Below are positions 58,703 to 64,000 of a stretch of DNA of 64,000 bases, piece by piece. The stretch is from Natrinema altunense (lineage in GTDB: Archaea; Halobacteriota; Halobacteria; Halobacteriales; Natrialbaceae), in the NCBI RefSeq assembly GCF_000731985.1, contig NZ_JNCS01000002.1, forward strand, positions 186,001-250,000, written 5' to 3'. A program made the position numbers and the translations under genes. Under the pieces are notes generated by a model. The model did no database searches, was not told where the DNA came from, and worked only from the letters and a program-made list of their open reading frames with translations. Position 1 is the first letter of the stretch. Each line of letters starts with the position of its first letter.

Positions 58703-60928
58703 CTATCGTCGTGTCTCGTCCGCGGCGGTCTCGGCGGCGGCTCGAACGGTCTCGACCGACAGCGAGTCGAGATCGACCAGTTCGCCGTCGGTTTCGGTCG
58801 CGACCAGTTCCGAGAGGCCGGCCCGGGACTCCTCGCCCGCGTCGACCACGATCACGCGGGCGTCGCTGGTCGCGAGCGCTCGAGCAGCCGTCCGCGTCGC
58901 CGCCGTCGGACTCCCGTCGGCGACGTTCGCCCGCCCGTCGGTGACGAGGACGACGACCGAGGCGTCGGTATCGGCGCGCTCGAGCACTCGGCGCGAGGTC
59001 TCGAGGCCGGCCGGAAGCGGCGTCCGGTCGCCGGAGGGGAGGTCCTTGAGGTGCCGGGCGGCCAGCGAGACGCTATCGGTCGGCGGCAGCAAGACGTCGG
59101 CGTCTTCGCCGGCGAACGCGACGAACGAGACCTGATCGCGGTGTTCGTAGCTGTCCCGCAGGAGTTCGAGCACGACGCCTTTCGCGGTGCGCATCGCCGG
59201 TCGCATCGAGGCGCTGGCGTCGACGGCGAAGACGATCGTCACCGATGTGTCGCCGGTCCGGACCGACTGCCGGAGGTCGTCCTCGCCGACGCGGGACGCC
59301 CCGCGAGCGGCGGCCGACCGGACCGACGCCGCGGCGTCGATCGAGCCCTCGCCCGAGGCGGGTTCGGTACGCACGCGAGCGCCCCGGTTGTCCGTACTCG
59401 GCGACGTGCTCGCACGGGAACCGGTCGCGGTCGCCGCTTCACCGTCGACGGTCGGCGACTCGAGGTCGGGCGCGGCCGCCTCGCCGACCCCGGCCCGCTG
59501 CTGGCCGGGCACGAGCGGCTGGGCAGTTTCCTCGTCCCCGTCGTCGGGTGACGCCTCCGAATCCGACTCCTCGTCGCTCGAGCCGTCCTCGGACCCGCCG
59601 TCGCCGGTTTCGGCGGGCGACTGGTCCGCCGAGTCGGGTCGGTCGCCGTCGTCGGGGCGGCGCTCGGGACCGTCGTCAGTGCCGGCGCTGTCTTCGTCGT
59701 CGGAACCCGCCCCGTCGCTCGAGTCCTCACCGTCCGCGCCGTCGTCGTGCCCGTTTCCCTCGTCGCGATCACCCCGGTCGTCACCGTCGTCCGGATCGGA
59801 CTCGGCGTCGCCGTCCTCGCCGTCCGCTTTCTCCGCGCTGTCACCGTCGTCCGCGTCACCTCCCTCTTCCCCGTCGGCCTCGTCCGGCGACGCCTCGTCG
59901 AACCGATCCTCGAGCAGGTCATCGAGGTCGGGCTCGTCCTCGAAGGGCGTACTCCGGAGTCGGTGGGGCAGCGCGTAAGTCGCGGCTTCGTGGACATCGG
60001 ACTCGATCACCATCTCGCGGCCCTCGAGCGCGGCCAGCGTCATGGCGGTCCGAGCCGTGGCCACGTCGCCCCGATGACCGTCAACGCCGGCCTCGAGACA
60101 GAGTTCGGCGATTGCGGCCTTGAAATCGCTCGGGAGATCGACGCTCGAGAGGCGGTCCCGGGCCGCGGCGAGATCGTTTCGGAGGGCCTCCACCGCGTCG
60201 GCGTACTCCCGTTCTGTGGCCGGTTCGGTGCCGCCGTCGGCCTCGAGCGCGCGGTCGATGATCTCGACTCGATCGTCGATCTCCCGGCAGCCCTCGACGC
60301 TGGCCTGGAGGGCAAAGCGGTCCCGCAACTGCGGGCGCAGGTCGCCCTCCTCGGGGTTCATCGTGCCGATCAGGGTGAACTCGGCCGGATGTGAGACGCT
60401 GATCCCGTCGCGCTCGACGGTGTTGACGCCGCTTGCGGCGGCGTCTAAGATGACGTCCACGAGGTGGTCGTCGAGCAGATTGACCTCGTCGACGTAGAGG
60501 AGGCCCCGATGGGCGCGGGCCAGCAGGCCGGGATCGAAGTCGGCCTCGCCGGCCAGCGCGTCCTCGACCGAGAGGGTGCCGACGACTCGGTCCCGTGTCG
60601 CTCCAAGCGGAAGCGTGACGAGCGGGACCGGTCGCGTCTCGACCGGCAGGTCCGCGGGATCACGTTCGCGGCAGTCGTCACACTGCAGGTCGGGATCGTC
60701 GGGCGAACAGCCGTACGGACAGTCCGCCACGGCCCGCTGGTCGGGCAGGAGATCGACGAGCGCCCGAACCGCGGTCGACTTCGCGGTCCCTTTCTCGCCG
60801 ACGATCAGGGCTCCGTCGAGGCCGTCGTTGGCCGCGACGGCGAGCAGCACGCGCTTTAGCTCGTTCTGTCCGACGATCGCCGGAAACGGGAGTGACGACA
60901 GCTTTTTGCCCCCGGCGTTTACAACCAT
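58703..60928 (-). CDS. fused ChlI/ChlD-type chelatase subunit (AAA+ plus VWA)
   Basis: 741 aa. AAA+ domain at about 1-330: Walker A GEKGTAKSTAVRAL, Walker B LLYVDEVNLLDDHLV, and a cysteine pair PYGCSPDDPDLQCDDC in an insert. An acidic low-complexity linker (roughly 340-480) follows, then a VWA domain with MIDAS VFAVDASASMRPAM near residue 560. This is the ChlI-ChlD fusion that powers a CobN-type cobaltochelatase; cobN starts 34 bp away on the other strand. A TTTAAA box at 60948-60956, 20-28 bp upstream, fits a leaderless start at ATG 60928. Confidence 0.9.
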   Translation of the reverse strand: MVVNAGGKKLSSLPFPAIVGQNELKRVLLAVAANDGLDGALIVGEKGTAKSTAVRALVDLLPDQRAVADCPYGCSPDDPDLQCDDCRERDPADLPVETRPVPLVTLPLGATRDRVVGTLSVEDALAGEADFDPGLLARAHRGLLYVDEVNLLDDHLVDVILDAAASGVNTVERDGISVSHPAEFTLIGTMNPEEGDLRPQLRDRFALQASVEGCREIDDRVEIIDRALEADGGTEPATEREYADAVEALRNDLAAARDRLSSVDLPSDFKAAIAELCLEAGVDGHRGDVATARTAMTLAALEGREMVIESDVHEAATYALPHRLRSTPFEDEPDLDDLLEDRFDEASPDEADGEEGGDADDGDSAEKADGEDGDAESDPDDGDDRGDRDEGNGHDDGADGEDSSDGAGSDDEDSAGTDDGPERRPDDGDRPDSADQSPAETGDGGSEDGSSDEESDSEASPDDGDEETAQPLVPGQQRAGVGEAAAPDLESPTVDGEAATATGSRASTSPSTDNRGARVRTEPASGEGSIDAAASVRSAAARGASRVGEDDLRQSVRTGDTSVTIVFAVDASASMRPAMRTAKGVVLELLRDSYEHRDQVSFVAFAGEDADVLLPPTDSVSLAARHLKDLPSGDRTPLPAGLETSRRVLERADTDASVVVLVTDGRANVADGSPTAATRTAARALATSDARVIVVDAGEESRAGLSELVATETDGELVDLDSLSVETVRAAAETAADETRR

Positions 60929-60962
60929 GCTTGAGCTAATACAACAGAGGTTTAAAAGTACG

Positions 60963-63900
60963 ATGACACGGATCGGGATCTATACTGCGACGGAGAACGA
61001 ACTCGGCTCGATCGGCCGGGCCGCCCAGCGACTCGAGGACGTTGACCTGGTCGTCCGCTCGGAGAGCGACCTCGAGGACGAGGCCGACGTCGAGGAGTTC
61101 GTCGAGGAATTGCACGACGCCGCGGCGGCGATCTTCTGGCTGCACGGGGCCGAAGACAGCATGCCGGGCTACGACTACGCGACGGGTGCGCTCGCCGAGG
61201 CGGGCGTCCCGCTGATCGTCAAGGCGACCGGCGACGCCTTCGCGTTCGAAGACACGACGGTCGCGGACGCCCACCGGGACCGGGTCTACGACTACCTCGA
61301 GAAGGGTGGCACGATCAACGTCGCGAACCTGTGTCGGTTCCTCGCCGCCGAGTACGAGGGCCACGATGTCGAATACGACGAGCCCACGGAACTCCTCACG
61401 GAGGGCGTCTATCATCCCGACCACCCGGGGATCGAGTACGAGGACCTGCTCGCGACCCACGACCCCGACGAGCCGACGGTCGCGGTCTGGTTCTACGAAT
61501 CCCACTGGACCCACGAGAACACCCGGTACGTCGACGCGCAGGTCCGAGCGCTCGAGGAACAGGGGGCTAACGCCCTGCCGATCTTCTGTAATCCAGCGAC
61601 CGACACCGACGAGCAGGAAGACGCGGAGTGGGTGACGGACAACTGGCTCCTCAACGACGCGGGCGAGCCGATCGTCGACGCCGTGCTGTCGTCCTTTATG
61701 TTCTCCCTCTCGATGGACGAGCGCGGCCGCAGTGCCGACGACGAAGGCAGCTCCGCGGAGGACGTCTTCCTCGACCGGCTCGGCGTGCCCGTCCTCCAGA
61801 CGGTCACGACGATGCGCTCGCGCTCGCGCTACGAATCCAGCGACACGGGCGTGATGGGTTTCGAACTCGCGCTCTCGGTCGCGCTGCCGGAGTTCGACGG
61901 GAACGTGATCACGCACCCCATCTCCGGCAAGGAACGCACCGACGACGAGGCCGGCATCGGCTCCGCGCCGAAACACCACTTCCCGATCGAAGACCGGATC
62001 GACCACGCGACCCGGCTGGCCGTCAACTGGGCCGAGCTGCGCCACACGCCCAACGAGGACAAGCAAGTCGCCGTCGTCCTCCACAACTACCCGCCGAGCG
62101 ACGACGGGATCGGGACTGCGTTCGGTCTCGATTCGCCCGAATCGACGGTGAACTTGCTCGAGGAACTCGCCGCCCGCGGCTACGATTTAGGCGACGAGAT
62201 GCCCGAGGACGGCCAGACGCTGGTCGAGAAACTGACCGCCCAGCTCACGCTCGAGGACCGGTGGGTCGCCCCGGAGGACGTCCGTGATCTCTCGGTCGAC
62301 GTGGTTTCGCCGGACACATACGCGGACTGGTTCTCGGAGACCGACGGGCGGTTCCAGGAAAACATCATCGAGGAGTGGGGCGACGTACCGGACCGCCCGT
62401 TCGCGATTCCAGGCGTCGAGTTCGGTAACGTCCTCGTTACCGTCCAACCCCCACGCGGGTTCGGCATGGACCCCTCGAAGGTCTACCACGACTCCGATCT
62501 CCAGCCGCCACACGACTACTTCGCCTTCTACGGTTGGCTTCGAAATACGTTCGAGACCGATGCAGTGGTTCACCTCGGAACCCACGGCAGCCTCGAGTGG
62601 CTGCCCGGGAAGACCGTCGGGCTGAACGGCGAGAGCGCGCCCGACCAGCTGGTGGACGACGTCCCGAACGTCTACCCGTACATCGTCAACAACCCCGGCG
62701 AGGGGACCCAGGCCAAGCGCCGTTCCTACGCCGCGATCGTCGACTACCTGACCCCCGTCATGCGGAACGCGGGCACCTACGACGAGTTATCGGAACTCGA
62801 GGAGCTGGCGAATCAGTACCGCGAGGCCGGGATGGAAGACGCCCGCGCCGACGACGGCCAGCACCTCGAAGACCTCATCCGCGAAAAAGTCGACGAACTC
62901 GATCTCGCCGTCGAGTTGGGGATCACGGGCTCTATCGACGAGCAAGTCGCCGTCCGCGGCCCCGACGAGGCCGGCTCGACGCTTGCGGAGGGTAACGTTG
63001 CCGGCGACGAGGTCGATATCGACGAACTCGTCGAACGCGTCCACGAGTACCTCACCGACGTCAAGACGACCCAGATCCGGCTGGGGCTGCACACGATGTC
63101 CGAGCCGCCGGCCGACGAGCGCCTCGTGGAGTACCTGGTCGCGCTGACCCGCCTCGAGAATCCCGGCGCGCCGAGCCTGCGCGAGAGCGTGGCGGGCGCG
63201 TTGGGCGTCGACTACGAGACGATGCTGAACGCGCCCGGCGAGTACGACGAGGCGCTGGGGATGACCTACGCCGAGGCCGCCGACGAGGTCTACGAGACCA
63301 GCGTCGACCTGATCGAGACGCTCGCCGAACACGACTTCGACATTCCGGTCTCGGAGCGTGAGGCCGGCCCCGACGACGAGGTGAACATGAACCTCCTCGT
63401 CGTCGACCTCGAGACGATCGGCGATGGGCGCGCGAAATCCGGTGCGCACAACGATCTCCGGGAGGCCCTCGCGTACATTTGCGAGGAAGCTCAACCCCGC
63501 GTGCAGGGGGCCGAAGACGAGATCCCCAGAACTGCCGACGCCCTCTCGGGCGAGTACGTGCCCCCGGGCGGCTCGGGCGCGCCGACCCGCGGCGGCGTCG
63601 ACCTGCTACCGACCGCGCGGAACTTCTACACGCTCGACCCGCGCAAGGTACCGGCCAAGGCCGCCTGGCAGGTCGGCAGCGAGGTCGCCGAGGGCGTCCT
63701 CGAGCGCCACTACGACGAGAACGACGAGTACCCCGAGGAGATCGGCGTCGTCGCCTGGGGGACGCCGACCGTCCGCACCCGCGGCGAGACGATCGCACAG
63801 GTGCTCGCGATGATGGGCGTCGAACCGCAGTGGACGGACGCCGGCCGGATCGACGACGTCGAACCGATCCCGCTCGAGGAACTCGACAGGCCCCGAATCG

Positions 63901-64000
63901 ACGTGACGACGCGCGTCTCCGGACTCTTCCGCGACGCCTTCCCGGCCGCGGCGGGTGTCATCCACGACGCCGTCGATGCGGTCGTCGACCTCGACGAACC
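60963..64000 (+). CDS. cobN: cobaltochelatase subunit CobN (3' end beyond the window)
   Basis: The frame is open from ATG 60963 to the window end (1012 codons; the family is about 1250-1300 aa). Landmarks are RIGIYTATENELGSIGRA, VWFYESHWTHENTRYVD, SVALPEFDGNVITHPISGKER, VHLGTHGSLEWLPGKTVGL and PTVRTRGETIAQVLAMMG. CobN inserts cobalt into hydrogenobyrinic acid a,c-diamide together with the divergent ChlI/ChlD protein. Pairs with CbiX at 34 kb, although late aerobic-type CobN beside early CbiX is the common mixed haloarchaeal arrangement. Confidence 0.95.
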   Translation, partial: MTRIGIYTATENELGSIGRAAQRLEDVDLVVRSESDLEDEADVEEFVEELHDAAAAIFWLHGAEDSMPGYDYATGALAEAGVPLIVKATGDAFAFEDTTVADAHRDRVYDYLEKGGTINVANLCRFLAAEYEGHDVEYDEPTELLTEGVYHPDHPGIEYEDLLATHDPDEPTVAVWFYESHWTHENTRYVDAQVRALEEQGANALPIFCNPATDTDEQEDAEWVTDNWLLNDAGEPIVDAVLSSFMFSLSMDERGRSADDEGSSAEDVFLDRLGVPVLQTVTTMRSRSRYESSDTGVMGFELALSVALPEFDGNVITHPISGKERTDDEAGIGSAPKHHFPIEDRIDHATRLAVNWAELRHTPNEDKQVAVVLHNYPPSDDGIGTAFGLDSPESTVNLLEELAARGYDLGDEMPEDGQTLVEKLTAQLTLEDRWVAPEDVRDLSVDVVSPDTYADWFSETDGRFQENIIEEWGDVPDRPFAIPGVEFGNVLVTVQPPRGFGMDPSKVYHDSDLQPPHDYFAFYGWLRNTFETDAVVHLGTHGSLEWLPGKTVGLNGESAPDQLVDDVPNVYPYIVNNPGEGTQAKRRSYAAIVDYLTPVMRNAGTYDELSELEELANQYREAGMEDARADDGQHLEDLIREKVDELDLAVELGITGSIDEQVAVRGPDEAGSTLAEGNVAGDEVDIDELVERVHEYLTDVKTTQIRLGLHTMSEPPADERLVEYLVALTRLENPGAPSLRESVAGALGVDYETMLNAPGEYDEALGMTYAEAADEVYETSVDLIETLAEHDFDIPVSEREAGPDDEVNMNLLVVDLETIGDGRAKSGAHNDLREALAYICEEAQPRVQGAEDEIPRTADALSGEYVPPGGSGAPTRGGVDLLPTARNFYTLDPRKVPAKAAWQVGSEVAEGVLERHYDENDEYPEEIGVVAWGTPTVRTRGETIAQVLAMMGVEPQWTDAGRIDDVEPIPLEELDRPRIDVTTRVSGLFRDAFPAAAGVIHDAVDAVVDLDE

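Noticed and set aside
1..64000. CRISPR arrays
   Set aside because: No regularly spaced short repeats were seen; the only clear direct repeat is the single 51-bp toxin pair.

Overview
The window comes from a high-GC haloarchaeon. The proteins are strongly acidic, and the window holds Mre11/Rad50, a B-family DNA polymerase with two inteins, archaeal ribosomal proteins S15 and S3Ae, KEOPS Pcc1, an archaeal 7S (SRP) RNA, prenyl-ether lipid enzymes, and several TATA boxes about 25-30 bp ahead of start codons (leaderless transcripts). Natrialbaceae-like is my best guess, but nothing here fixes the genus. Most of the window is ordinary chromosome, densely packed in short operons with ATGA-type overlaps.

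Layout. 1-11 kb: mre11-rad50, a reverse-strand trio of small haloarchaeal proteins, and polB with inteins at motifs A and B. 11-16 kb: sufC-sufB-sufD behind a perfect 16-bp palindrome, then a ferritin-like protein and a DtxR/SirR-type metal regulator. 16-21 kb: a secreted phospholipase D-fold protein, a HEAT-repeat protein, an archaetidylserine synthase-type enzyme and a halocyanin. 21-24 kb: an information operon (rps15, RecJ-like, pcc1, rps3ae). 24-34 kb: an ABC ATPase behind a metal-box palindrome, a 922-aa multi-part protein, purA and small conserved proteins. 33-38 kb: CbiX and its Fe-S partner DR2241, then BsuPI and DUF2797 proteins. 38-43 kb: two paralogous Tat-exported solute-binding lipoproteins flanking a PAP2 membrane protein and sharing a promoter element. 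43-50 kb: RNase P Rpp21, YhbY, MscS, the unlisted SRP RNA, a small decaying patch (lipoprotein without a proper start, broken hsp20), cysteine synthase, a RAD55-like ATPase, and a UbiA lipid prenyltransferase.

The accessory part begins at tRNA-Arg(TCG) (50468-50541) and runs to about 54.4 kb. It is visibly poorer in GC. It holds a dead IS6-family element, a polymorphic-toxin operon (DUF4157/HELAH leader fused to a deaminase-like C-terminal domain) with an overlapping SUKH/SMI1-type immunity gene, a duplicated scrap of the toxin leader joined to a different C-terminus, a frameshifted nuclease-like gene and a nested-hairpin element. This toxin-immunity module and the evidence for tip exchange beside it are the most interesting content.

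54.4-64 kb returns to core-like sequence: a zinc-ribbon microprotein, MaoC hydratase, alpha/beta hydrolase, uracil/xanthine permease, and divergent chelatase subunits (ChlI/ChlD fusion and CobN, the latter cut by the window end). With CbiX at 34-35 kb, these point to late cobalt insertion into the corrin ring.
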